Assembly: GCA_021780545.1 (NCBI GenBank)
Contig: JAJXYP010000017.1
Location: 1-9,050, forward strand
Direction: 5' to 3'
From: a bacterium
Lineage (GTDB): Bacteria > Patescibacteriota > Minisyncoccia > UBA6257 > 2-01-FULL-56-20
DNA: 9,050 nt
Below the pieces are notes generated by a model. The model saw nothing but the letters and a program-made list of their open reading frames with translations, was not told where the DNA came from and made no database searches. Shown here piece by piece: positions 1 through 6,886 of this stretch. Both the position numbers and the translations under genes were made by a program. Position 1 is the first letter of the stretch, and each line of letters starts with the position of its first letter.

Positions 1-2712
1 CCGTTCGACGCCGAGCGAATCGAAGGCGCCGCATTTGATCATGCTTTCGAGCGATTTTTTGTTGAGATCCTTATGCTGGATGCGGGTGAGGACGCTTTCG
101 AAGGTGGCAAACGGCCCGCCGCGCAGGCGTTCTTCGATGATTGCCTTCGCGATTTCCGAGCCGACGTTCTTGATGGCAAGGAGGCCGAAGCGAATGCTTC
201 CCGCCGGCGCTCCGTCCTGCGGCGCTTCGCCGGGAGGATATTTTTCGGGAGTGAAATTAACGAAGCTTTTGTTGACGTCCGGCGGGAGAATTTCGACGCC
301 CGATGTCTTGGCCTCCTGGATCAGCACCGAGATGCGTTCGACGTCCGAAAGCTCGGCGTTCAGGACGGCGGCCGTGAATTCTTCCGGATAGTTTGCCTTG
401 AGGTAAGCGGTGCGATATCCAATCATCGCATAGCAGGCGCTGTGCGCTTTGTTGAAGCCGTACCGGGCGAATGGTTCGATAAGGCCCCAGGCGTGGTCGG
501 CGACTTTCTGGGGGATATGGTTCTTCAGGCAGCCGCCGATGAATTTCGTCTTCTGTTCGTCGAGGAGGGATTTGATTTTTTTGCCGACCGCTTTGATGAG
601 GACATAACCTTCGCCGCGGGTGAGGCCCGCGAGCTTGGTCGCCAGATCCATCACCTGTTCCTGATAGACGATGACGCCATAAGTGTTTTTCAGTGTTTCT
701 TCCATGATCGGGTGGATGTACCGGATCGGTTCCTTGCCCTGCTTGCGGGCGATGTAGGTCGGGATCAGTTCCATCGGGCCGGGGCGGAAGAGGGCGACGA
801 GCGCGATGAGGTCTTCGATTTGCGTCGGTTTCATGTCCTTCATGTATCGGCGCATCCCGGACGATTCGAACTGGAAGACGGAGGTCGTGTCGCCGCGCTG
901 GAGGAGTTCGTAGGTCTTCGCATCGTCGAGGGGGATGTCCGCGATCCGGATATCTGTGCCGCGGAGTTGTTTAATGAGCCGGAGCGTATCTTCGATGATG
1001 GTCAGGTTCATCAGGCCGAGGAAGTCAATCTTGAGGAGGCCGAGGTCTTCGACGGCGTGCATTTCGAACTGCGTGATGATCGTGTTCTTATCTTGCGGCG
1101 CGAACTGAAGCGGCACCCGTTCCGCGAGCGGATCTTTCGCGATCACGGTTGCGCAGGCGTGCACCGATGCGTGGCGGGCGACGCCCTCGAGATGCCGCGC
1201 GGCGTCTATCAGTTTTTTGGCGTCAGGATTGGCGTCGTAGAGCGTTTTGAGTTCGGAGACATTTTTGAGGCATTCGTCGAGCCAGCCCTCTTTCATGCCC
1301 TGGGTCGGATTGAAGGGGATGAGTTTCGCGATTTGATCGCAGAAGGCGTAGGAAAATCCCATGGCGCGGCCGGCGTCGCGGATTGCGGCCCGGGCCGCCA
1401 TTGTTCCGAAGGTGATGATTCGGGCGACGCGGTCTTCCCCGTATTTGTCGCGCGCGTAGGCGAGCACTTCATCCCGCCGCGTGTCGGCAAAATCGATGTC
1501 GATGTCGGGCATCTGCACGCGTTCGGGATTAAGAAAACGCTCAAAGAGAAGGTTATATTTGAGGGGATCGATTTCGGTGATATCGAGGGCGTAGGAAACC
1601 ATGCTGCTTGCCGCCGATCCGCGGCCGGGCCCGACGGCAATGCCGTGGGATTTTGCCCAGTGGATGAGGTCTTGCACGATGAGGAAATAATCGGCAAAAC
1701 CCGTTTTTTCGATGACGGAAAGTTCATATTCGAGCCGGTCGCGGACTTCCTTGGTTTGGGCTTCGACCGGGATTTTTCCGGGGAGGCGTTCTTCTATTAG
1801 TTCCCGGAGATAGGCGTTTGCGGTCTTTCCCGCCGGCTTCGGAAAATCGGGCAGGAGGATCTTGCCGAGTTCGAGCTCGACGTTGCATCGCGCGGCGATG
1901 TCCGCCGTCAGCGCGACCGCGGCCGCGCCGCCGGGCACGCCCGCGAATTTTTCAAGCATCGCATTTTCCGACAGCAGCGAAAAATCATCTTCCTTCATCG
2001 ACATCCGATCGTCATCCGACAGTTTGTTTCCCGTTTGAACCGCCAGCAGAATGTCATGGTACGGCGCGTCCGTTGAATTGATATAGTGGCTGTCCTGGGT
2101 GGCGACGAGCGGCAGACCGGTCTCTTCGGAGAGCTTGAGGAGCAGCGGTTCGAGCCGTTCGGAATCCGGCACATGAGGATGCTTCTGGATTTCAAGGAAA
2201 AAATTGTTTTCGCCGAAGATGCCGCGATATTCCTTTGCCGCCGCAACCGCTTCGTCATGCTGGCCGGCCGCGAGCCGGGAAGCGATTTCGCCGCCGAGGC
2301 AGGCCGAAAGGGCGATCAGTCCTTCGTGATGCTCGCGCAGCAGGTCTTTGTCGACCCGCGGCCGGTAGTAGAAGCCTTCGAGATGCGCTTTGGTGACGAG
2401 GGCAATCAGGTTGCGCCAGCCGGTTTCATTCTCGGCGAGGAGGATCAGGTGATGGTAGCGTTCGTCGGCGGATTTCGCGAAGCGGTCGCGGGGTGCCACG
2501 TAGGTTTCGACGCCAAGGACGGGTTTGATGCCCGCTTTCCGGGCCGCTTTGTAGAATTCGACGGCGCCATAGAGGACGCCGTGATCGGTAAGGGCCAGGG
2601 TATCCATGCCGAGCTCTTTGGCGCGCGCGACCAGCTGGTCGATTTTTGAAAGTCCGTCGAGCAGGGAATAGTGGGAATGCGTATGGAGATGGACGAACGG
2701 TTGGCGTGCCAT
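1..2712 (-). CDS. dnaE: DNA polymerase III subunit alpha (partial, C-terminus off window)
   Basis: Catalytic subunit of the replicative DNA polymerase; it adds nucleotides at the fork in the cytoplasm. The frame is open without a stop from the ATG at 2712 to the window edge, giving 904 residues. The N-terminal PHP domain begins with HLHTHSHYSLLDG (H8, H10) and keeps the other metal-ligand motifs: TDH (D43, H44), LGVE (E69), ALSACLGGE (C138) and ATQDSHY (D207, H209). The polymerase core contains GPGRGSAASSMVSYAL, then MPDIDIDFADTRRDEV, with catalytic aspartates D403 and D405, and LLKIDFLGL with the third aspartate, D563. The fragment ends after LNKKSLESMIKCGAFDSLG, so the OB-fold and tau-binding C-terminus lie beyond the edge; the full protein would be near 1,100 residues by family norm. 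An AGGAG lies 4 bases before the ATG. The gene is divergent from the PilO-like gene. The identification is secure. Confidence 0.97.
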   Translation of the reverse strand, partial: MARQPFVHLHTHSHYSLLDGLSKIDQLVARAKELGMDTLALTDHGVLYGAVEFYKAARKAGIKPVLGVETYVAPRDRFAKSADERYHHLILLAENETGWRNLIALVTKAHLEGFYYRPRVDKDLLREHHEGLIALSACLGGEIASRLAAGQHDEAVAAAKEYRGIFGENNFFLEIQKHPHVPDSERLEPLLLKLSEETGLPLVATQDSHYINSTDAPYHDILLAVQTGNKLSDDDRMSMKEDDFSLLSENAMLEKFAGVPGGAAAVALTADIAARCNVELELGKILLPDFPKPAGKTANAYLRELIEERLPGKIPVEAQTKEVRDRLEYELSVIEKTGFADYFLIVQDLIHWAKSHGIAVGPGRGSAASSMVSYALDITEIDPLKYNLLFERFLNPERVQMPDIDIDFADTRRDEVLAYARDKYGEDRVARIITFGTMAARAAIRDAGRAMGFSYAFCDQIAKLIPFNPTQGMKEGWLDECLKNVSELKTLYDANPDAKKLIDAARHLEGVARHASVHACATVIAKDPLAERVPLQFAPQDKNTIITQFEMHAVEDLGLLKIDFLGLMNLTIIEDTLRLIKQLRGTDIRIADIPLDDAKTYELLQRGDTTSVFQFESSGMRRYMKDMKPTQIEDLIALVALFRPGPMELIPTYIARKQGKEPIRYIHPIMEETLKNTYGVIVYQEQVMDLATKLAGLTRGEGYVLIKAVGKKIKSLLDEQKTKFIGGCLKNHIPQKVADHAWGLIEPFARYGFNKAHSACYAMIGYRTAYLKANYPEEFTAAVLNAELSDVERISVLIQEAKTSGVEILPPDVNKSFVNFTPEKYPPGEAPQDGAPAGSIRFGLLAIKNVGSEIAKAIIEERLRGGPFATFESVLTRIQHKDLNKKSLESMIKCGAFDSLGVER

Positions 2713-2751
2713 GTTGCTCCTATTATAGAGGAACCGTTCTTTTTGGTACAA
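2713..2751 (-). promoter_or_regulatory. dnaE promoter
   Basis: Reading leftward, TTGTAC (2751-2746) and a perfect TATAAT (2727-2722) are separated by 18 bases. The expected transcription start, about 7 bases beyond the -10, falls near 2715, only about 3 bases before the ATG at 2712. The AGGAG at 2721-2717 would then be largely upstream of the transcript, so this copy may make a nearly leaderless mRNA. Its -35 overlaps the -10 of the opposing promoter. Confidence 0.65.
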
Positions 2752-2763
2752 TAAAGTGGTATT
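2747..2763 (+). promoter_or_regulatory. -10 element for the PilO-like operon
   Basis: TACAAT at 2747-2752 ends 11 bases before the ATG at 2764; the start of transcription would fall near 2759, leaving a leader of about 5 bases. No Shine-Dalgarno-like sequence precedes the ATG, and no strong -35 is visible at the usual distance. The hexamer overlaps the -35 of the dnaE promoter on the other strand, so the two promoters may compete. Confidence 0.4.
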
Positions 2764-3309
2764 ATGGCGACCGACATCCGGCGGCAATGGTGGATTAGCA
2801 TTGGCGTGATAGCGGGCAGCATCGCGGCGGCCGCGATCACGCTCTATTTTTTGTCGGGCAGCATCGCGGCTATCGCCGATAAAATCGTGGCTGACCGGTC
2901 ACTCATCAACCAGCAGACCGGCGCTCTTGCGGCGCTTGCCCAGTTGCGCGAACAGGCTTCGCAGGCGGCAGTCGACCAGGCCGCGATGAACGCGCTTTTG
3001 CCCGGGCAGGATGCGCTCATCGGCTTCGCGCCTTGGATTTCAAAAATAGCTTCGGCCGATGGCGTTTCGGCGCAGGCGACTTTCGGATCTGACGTCGGCA
3101 ACGGATCGGTGTCAGCGCCGGGCGCATTCGGCGCAAAGAACATGCCGTTTTCGCTCGCCGCGAGCGGGCCGATCAGCAACATGGTTTCATTTCTTGATGA
3201 TATCGAGGTCCGCCAGCCGGGCTTCTTGATTCAGCTGACATCCTTCGATCTGACGTATCAGAGCGGGGCATACCAGCTGAACGGGCAAGGTCAGGTTTTT
3301 TACCGATGA
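2764..3309 (+). CDS. PilO-like type IV pilus assembly protein
   Basis: The 181-residue product has a short basic N-terminus (MATDIRRQWW), one membrane segment at about residues 10-32, a polar Gln/Ala-rich helical stretch suited to a coiled coil (about 38-80), and a C-terminal globular part ending in alternating strands (about 125-181: FSLAASGPISNMVSFLDDIE, then QLTSFDLTYQ). That order matches PilO, an inner-membrane protein that pairs with PilN and links the cytoplasmic PilM ring to the pilus machinery. The stretch 'G.ISNMVSFLDDIE..P' is typical of the ferredoxin-like fold of PilO. No pilM or pilN lies upstream, because dnaE is divergent there, so this copy is separated from the usual cluster. 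It overlaps the next gene by 4 bases (ATGA at 3306-3309), which implies coupled translation. The family call rests on architecture and short motifs, not an alignment. Confidence 0.65.
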   Translation: MATDIRRQWWISIGVIAGSIAAAAITLYFLSGSIAAIADKIVADRSLINQQTGALAALAQLREQASQAAVDQAAMNALLPGQDALIGFAPWISKIASADGVSAQATFGSDVGNGSVSAPGAFGAKNMPFSLAASGPISNMVSFLDDIEVRQPGFLIQLTSFDLTYQSGAYQLNGQGQVFYR

Positions 3310-3548
3310 CGCACATGAAGCAATTTTTTGAACGCCACATACCGGGCTTGATCGTTGTCCTTGCGGTCGTGTTCCTCGCCGCCATCGCCGCATATTTTTC
3401 ATGGGGCGTCGGATTCCTTGTTGATCAGGCGGGACGGGCGGCGAATCCCCAGGGGAGCGGCGCCGTTGTGCCCGGTTTTAATCTGACTGGTGCCTCGCGG
3501 TTGGATTACCACGGCGCTCCGCCGGCACCCGTTGCGACGAGTTCCTGA
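3306..3548 (+). CDS. Small single-pass membrane protein, function unknown
   Basis: An 80-residue protein with an amphipathic basic start (MTHMKQFFERH), one hydrophobic helix at about residues 13-32 (GLIVVLAVVFLAAIAAYF), and a Gly/Pro/Ala-rich tail that ends APPAPVATSS. I do not recognise a family. The start at 3306 is chosen because its ATGA overlaps the stop of the PilO-like gene; an alternative ATG lies three codons later at 3315. The tight coupling suggests it acts with the PilO-like protein in the membrane, possibly as a small pilus-assembly partner, but that is inference from position alone. The -35 of the tRNA-Val promoter lies within its last codons. Confidence 0.6.
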   Translation: MTHMKQFFERHIPGLIVVLAVVFLAAIAAYFSWGVGFLVDQAGRAANPQGSGAVVPGFNLTGASRLDYHGAPPAPVATSS

Positions 3549-3560
3549 ACCCGCTATAAT
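3532..3560 (+). promoter_or_regulatory. tRNA-Val promoter
   Basis: TTGCGA (3532-3537) and a perfect TATAAT (3555-3560) with 17-base spacing. Transcription would begin near 3567, about 15 bases before the mature tRNA. The -35 and half of the spacer are inside the 3' end of the preceding gene. Confidence 0.75.
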
Positions 3561-3581
3561 GACTGCCAAGGTCATCCGCGC

Positions 3582-3656
3582 GCGCGATTAGCTCAGTGGT
3601 AGAGCGCTTCATTGACATTGAAGAGGCCGGAGGTCCGATCCCTCCATCGCGCACCA
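3582..3656 (+). tRNA. tRNA-Val (anticodon GAC)
   Basis: The cloverleaf folds completely. The acceptor GCGCGAT pairs with ATCGCGC (3646-3652); the D arm is GCTC/GAGC with loop AGTGGTA; the anticodon stem CTTCA/TGAAG holds the loop TTGACAT, giving anticodon GAC (reads GUC); the T arm GGAGG/CCTCC has loop TCCGATC. The discriminator A and CCA are encoded (3653-3656). It reads valine codons during translation. The T loop begins TCCGATC rather than the usual TTCGA form, a small oddity. Confidence 0.95.
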
Positions 3657-3660
3657 GAAT

Positions 3661-3705
3661 CAAAGAGTTGTTAGAGCCGAAGATTCTTTGCGCCGCGGAT
3701 TTTTT
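3661..3705 (+). terminator. Possible weak terminator after tRNA-Val
   Basis: CAAAGA (3661-3666) can pair with TCTTTG (3685-3690) across an 18-base loop, followed 9 bases later by a run of six T (3700-3705). The stem is AT-rich and the gap to the T run is long, so this is a tentative call. The rest of the 3657-3785 gap shows nothing recognisable. Confidence 0.2.
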
Positions 3706-3785
3706 GAGGGAGAGAGGGGCGGACGAAATTCTTTTCGGTATAAGGATATGCGCCAACATGCCAAGATTACCCGGAAACTTATCAT

Positions 3786-3820
3786 TTGCAAATATCCTAG
3801 ACTAGCTCCATAATTTATTT
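3786..3820 (+). promoter_or_regulatory. Promoter giving a leaderless mRNA for the 3821 gene
   Basis: TTGCAA (3786-3791), 17-base spacer, CATAAT (3809-3814), then exactly 6 bases to the ATG at 3821. A transcription start 7 bases beyond the -10 coincides with the A of the start codon. There is no Shine-Dalgarno sequence, so the message is probably leaderless. Confidence 0.65.
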
Positions 3821-5074
3821 ATGGGAAGAAGCGGTTCCGTGATGCTTTTGGTCTTTCTGGCGGTCATTGTTTTTGCTTTTGTGGCAGGTTTTTTCTGGAT
3901 GCGGCAGGCCTGGTTGTCGGCGCCGCAGCAGGTTGTTGCGAATGCCTTCGCCAAGATGGCGACGCTAAAGAACGTCGAATACCAATTGACGGAGAATGTC
4001 ACCACAAACGCGGGAGCGACTATGAATCAGATTCTGCAAAATCTGGTATCGGCGGATCCCAGGTTTGCGAACGTTTTTAATCGATTTCCTGACAGTATCC
4101 GAAGCACGAGTACCTACGTCATAAAAGAGGATTGGAGCGATCCTGAAAATTCGAGCTATGACGTGGCAATGAAGTTAGATGCTTCGTTCCCGGCCGGATC
4201 GAGCATTTCAACGGAAGAAATCACGACAGGAAACGATTTGTATACGACTACGTATCAAGGGGATACGCTTCAGGCATCTCCGGGGTCGACGGGGCAGTGG
4301 GTCAAGAGCGCCAGGCCTTCTGCGCCGGTTGTGCTTATTGATTACTTCATCCAATCGAATCAAGCCGCGGCATCCTTTAGAAAGGATGTTCTCGGCGGTA
4401 AGTTTTTCAATTCTGTCGCGCGGGAAAATGACGAGGCGGTAAATGGAATTGAGACGACTCACTACGTCGTTCAGCTAGCCAATCCTGCCGCGACGTATTT
4501 CTTTAAGAATTTGCCGGAAGGGGCTGCTGTGAGTTCGTCGACGTTTTCGGATCTTGACCTTTGGATAGGCAAGACGGATCAGATTATCTATCGGGCAGAT
4601 CTTACGGTTACGGTCGGAGGTTCGCAGCATCAAACGCAGACGATGGTTTATACTTTTACGCTGACAAACTTTAATCAGCCGGTTGTTATCAATCCTCCAT
4701 CCGATTGGGTTCCATCCTCCCAGGCATCTTCCCTGGGTTTGAATGTGTCTTCTTCGCCTTCGGCAACTTCTGCGGGCGAGGGTTTGATTTCTTTCGCGAG
4801 CTGTATTGCCGCGAGCGGCGCCAAATTCTACGGAGCTTTTTGGTGTTCGCATTGCCAGGCGCAAAAGGCGATGTTCGGATCCGCGGCCGGATTGTTGCCG
4901 TACGTGGAATGTTCGACGAGCGACGGGAGCCAGGAAACACAGGTTTGCTTGGATAAGAATATTTCAGCATATCCGACGTGGTATTTCCGCGATGGTTCAA
5001 GTATGGTCGGTACGCTTCCGCTGGCGACGTTGTCGCAAAAAACCGGCTGCTCATTGCCGAGCGGGATCCAATAA
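3821..5074 (+). CDS. Membrane-anchored LolA/LppX-like domain fused to VKOR-type thioredoxin domain
   Basis: This 417-residue protein has an N-terminal membrane anchor (about residues 7-26) with no lipobox cysteine. Residues about 35-300 are beta-rich and resemble LolA/LppX-like lipid- or lipoprotein-binding folds: an opening helix 'VVANAFAKMATLKNVEYQL', then 'VNGIETTHYVVQL', 'LDLWIGKTDQIIYRADL' and 'TNFNQPVVINPPSDW'. A Ser-rich linker (about 300-320) leads to a C-terminal thioredoxin-like domain (about 323-417) with FYGAFWCSHCQAQKAMFG (C342-x-x-C345), YVECSTSD (C364), C376 and the cis-proline loop AYPTW (P385). This domain matches the thioredoxin partner fused to VKOR enzymes in cyanobacteria, but no VKOR membrane domain is present here. 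It probably works outside the membrane in disulfide formation or reduction, possibly on substrates held by the first domain (inference). The start is fixed by the promoter spacing. Confidence 0.75.
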   Translation: MGRSGSVMLLVFLAVIVFAFVAGFFWMRQAWLSAPQQVVANAFAKMATLKNVEYQLTENVTTNAGATMNQILQNLVSADPRFANVFNRFPDSIRSTSTYVIKEDWSDPENSSYDVAMKLDASFPAGSSISTEEITTGNDLYTTTYQGDTLQASPGSTGQWVKSARPSAPVVLIDYFIQSNQAAASFRKDVLGGKFFNSVARENDEAVNGIETTHYVVQLANPAATYFFKNLPEGAAVSSSTFSDLDLWIGKTDQIIYRADLTVTVGGSQHQTQTMVYTFTLTNFNQPVVINPPSDWVPSSQASSLGLNVSSSPSATSAGEGLISFASCIAASGAKFYGAFWCSHCQAQKAMFGSAAGLLPYVECSTSDGSQETQVCLDKNISAYPTWYFRDGSSMVGTLPLATLSQKTGCSLPSGIQ

Positions 5075-5090
5075 CGGTGCGGTACCGATT
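5075..5090 (+). terminator. Weak hairpin after the thioredoxin-fusion gene
   Basis: CGGT and ACCG just after the stop can pair around a 5-base loop and are followed by ATTTT. The stem is only 4 base pairs, so it may not terminate transcription. Confidence 0.15.
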
Positions 5091-5142
5091 TTCCCCGGCT
5101 CGACGGCGCTTCAAAATTACATTCGATGAATATGCCGCCCGC

Positions 5143-5151
5143 TTATCCACA
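5143..5151 (+). promoter_or_regulatory. Perfect DnaA-box match
   Basis: TTATCCACA is identical to the strong E. coli DnaA box. It is in the 126-base gap between the thioredoxin-fusion gene and the glycoside-hydrolase gene, 50 bases before the likely start at 5201. It stands alone, so it is not evidence of an origin; it could be a DnaA-regulated promoter site or chance. Confidence 0.3.
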
Positions 5152-5200
5152 TTATGATGGCGAGGTTTTCTATTGTGGTATCCTTAGATTATTGAGAGCT

Positions 5201-6886
5201 ATGGTTATTTTCGAGACGCACTCTAAGAAACACATTTGGGCAGCGGTGGTTATGACGGCGTTACTCGCGGGGATGTCGCCGGCAGCTTTGGCGTCCGGCG
5301 CGCCCGGCAACTCCGTTCCGCCATCGACAGACGCCGGTTCCTGCGGAACAACCGCCAGTGTTTCGGCGGCGCTTGCTGCAATAACGCAGGAGCTTGGATA
5401 TTTTGCGACGGTCGTAGGCGCCGGCGCGGTTCCTTCGGACGTGTTGAATGCCGTGCAGAACGTAATTACTTCGGCGGGCCAGTTGATTGCGCAGCTCGAA
5501 ACGTGCGCATCCTCGCTCGTGACGGCTCCCGGTCCGTCGCCGACTTCGCCAACGGGTCCGGCTTCGAATCCAACGCCGACATCTTCGCCAACGCCGACAT
5601 CGACGACTCCGTCGACGCCGACGCAAACCACGGCACCGGCGATCACCGCGGCCACGACGACCACGACGGCCACGACAACCACGGCGCCGGGAGCGCCAGC
5701 GCCTGTTGTCGCCCCGACGCAGCCGACGTCCACCGCGCCGACCGCGACCGCGTCGACGCCGCCGACTGCTTCGTCGAATCCGCCGAGTAGCATTCCGTCC
5801 GATGTGGGCGTCTACATCTGGGGCAAGCAATATTATTCTTACGGCAACGGTCCGATCGCGGGCCCGGTGAGCTTCGCCGCCTCCCAGGGATTCCATACTG
5901 TTCGTCTCGCGATGTCGCCTCGCTCGTCGATGGATTATGGGTTATCCGGTTCCTGTGATTCCGGCCTGACACTGACGCAGATGGCACAGGAAAGCCAGTT
6001 CGAGCAGGCATTTGCGAACCCCGACATTTCTACGTTTATCCTGACGACGTACGACCACACCACGTTCGGCGACTGTTCGACACTGAAGTTCCTGAATCCT
6101 TCGTTCTATACGACGGCTAATACGGCCGCGGTCGAACAGGAATATAAAGATTTGACGATGTATCTGTACCAGACGTACCACGGCACCGGCAAGACGTTCA
6201 TCCTGTCGAACTGGGAAGGCGACAACCAGCTGTACTGCGACAATGCGTACGGCTATGCGACGAACGCCGCGGCGAAAGCGAGTTGCGATCAGAACTATGC
6301 GACGTACTACGACGGGAATCAGAACGTCGGCGTTTCGATCCAGGGTATGAAGGACTGGCTTGAAGCCCGGAGCGCGGGCATCGCGGCCGGAAGAGCGGCG
6401 GCCGCGGCGCAGGGACTTTCGGGTGTTTCGGTGTATTCCGCGGCGGAACTGAACATCGTTCGGGCGTTGCACGATAACGGTTACGCGAGCATGCTCTATG
6501 ACGTCCTGCCGGGCCTGCCGCTCGACTACGTGCTGTACTCCTCCTATGAGAGCATCAACAACGCGAATCCGGGCCAGACGCTTGCGCAGGATATCGCGAC
6601 GATTGAAAACGTGGCGGGCACGCGTAACGTCATCATCGGCGAGTTCGGGTACAACCAGCTGCAGGTGCCGAGCAGCACGGCGGACACGTATCTGCAGCAG
6701 ATCGTGAGCACCGTGCAGAACGCGGGACTGCCGTATGCGGTTGCGTGGCAGCTTTTCGATCAGCCGGCGGGCGAGGGCGACTTCGGCCTCTATGGTCTAA
6801 ATGGCCAGCCGGAACTGGTGAACGGCATTACGCAGGGGTACAACGGATCCGGTGCGGGGAACAATATTATGGCGCAAACGCCATAG
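5201..6886 (+). CDS. Secreted probable glycoside hydrolase with Thr/Pro-rich linker
   Basis: Starting at the ATG at 5201 gives 561 residues and a clean signal peptide: basic THSKKH, hydrophobic core at about 12-24, cleavage after ALA at residue 31. The frame is open upstream to an ATG at 5126, but that would bury the signal sequence. Next come a small helical region (about 45-108, C48 and C102), a Thr/Pro/Ala linker (about 109-200), and a C-terminal domain (about 201-550) with the strand-end motifs of a (beta/alpha)8 clan-A-type hydrolase: YIWGKQYYSYG, HTVRLAMSP, ILSNWEGD (E339, candidate acid/base), VIIGEFGYN (E481, candidate nucleophile) and YAVAWQLFDQ. It probably cleaves a polysaccharide outside the cell; the substrate and exact family cannot be told. 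Paired cysteines (252/292, 346/362) fit an exported, disulfide-bonded protein, which suits the neighbouring thioredoxin-domain gene. Confidence 0.7.
   Translation: MVIFETHSKKHIWAAVVMTALLAGMSPAALASGAPGNSVPPSTDAGSCGTTASVSAALAAITQELGYFATVVGAGAVPSDVLNAVQNVITSAGQLIAQLETCASSLVTAPGPSPTSPTGPASNPTPTSSPTPTSTTPSTPTQTTAPAITAATTTTTATTTTAPGAPAPVVAPTQPTSTAPTATASTPPTASSNPPSSIPSDVGVYIWGKQYYSYGNGPIAGPVSFAASQGFHTVRLAMSPRSSMDYGLSGSCDSGLTLTQMAQESQFEQAFANPDISTFILTTYDHTTFGDCSTLKFLNPSFYTTANTAAVEQEYKDLTMYLYQTYHGTGKTFILSNWEGDNQLYCDNAYGYATNAAAKASCDQNYATYYDGNQNVGVSIQGMKDWLEARSAGIAAGRAAAAAQGLSGVSVYSAAELNIVRALHDNGYASMLYDVLPGLPLDYVLYSSYESINNANPGQTLAQDIATIENVAGTRNVIIGEFGYNQLQVPSSTADTYLQQIVSTVQNAGLPYAVAWQLFDQPAGEGDFGLYGLNGQPELVNGITQGYNGSGAGNNIMAQTP
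5525..5800 (+). repeat. Low-complexity Thr/Pro/Ala linker coding region
   Basis: About 92 codons encode almost only Thr, Pro, Ala and Ser, with degenerate direct repeats of ACGCCGAC, CCGACGCC and CACGACNAC units. The bias keeps several other frames open on both strands here. It is a flexible, possibly O-glycosylated spacer, and a likely site of length variation by slippage. Confidence 0.8.

Noticed and set aside
73..1800. A 575-codon open frame on the plus strand
   Set aside because: It is antisense to dnaE, whose frame carries all expected polymerase motifs. The frame is kept open by GC-rich codon bias and its product (Phe/Asp/Arg-rich) has no family features.
3478..3759. Minus-strand frame with RDGGIGPPASS...STTELIA
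   Set aside because: This is the translation of the antisense of tRNA-Val, a common artefact in automatic annotation.
3596..3805. Plus-strand frame starting inside tRNA-Val
   Set aside because: It begins in the D arm of the tRNA, has no ribosome site or promoter of its own and no recognisable domain.
5126..5200. Upstream in-frame ATG codons at 5126 and 5132 for the hydrolase
   Set aside because: They would add 25 residues before a well-formed signal peptide. The region has the look of intergenic DNA, including a DnaA-box match.
5525..5800. Possible CRISPR or tandem-repeat array
   Set aside because: The repeats are short, degenerate and follow codon phase for Thr/Pro/Ala; there are no constant repeats with unique spacers.
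5170..5896. Long Val/Gly-, Arg/Gly- and Asp-rich frames on both strands over the hydrolase linker
   Set aside because: They mirror the low-complexity Thr/Pro/Ala codons of the linker; the frame with the signal peptide and catalytic motifs is the real one.
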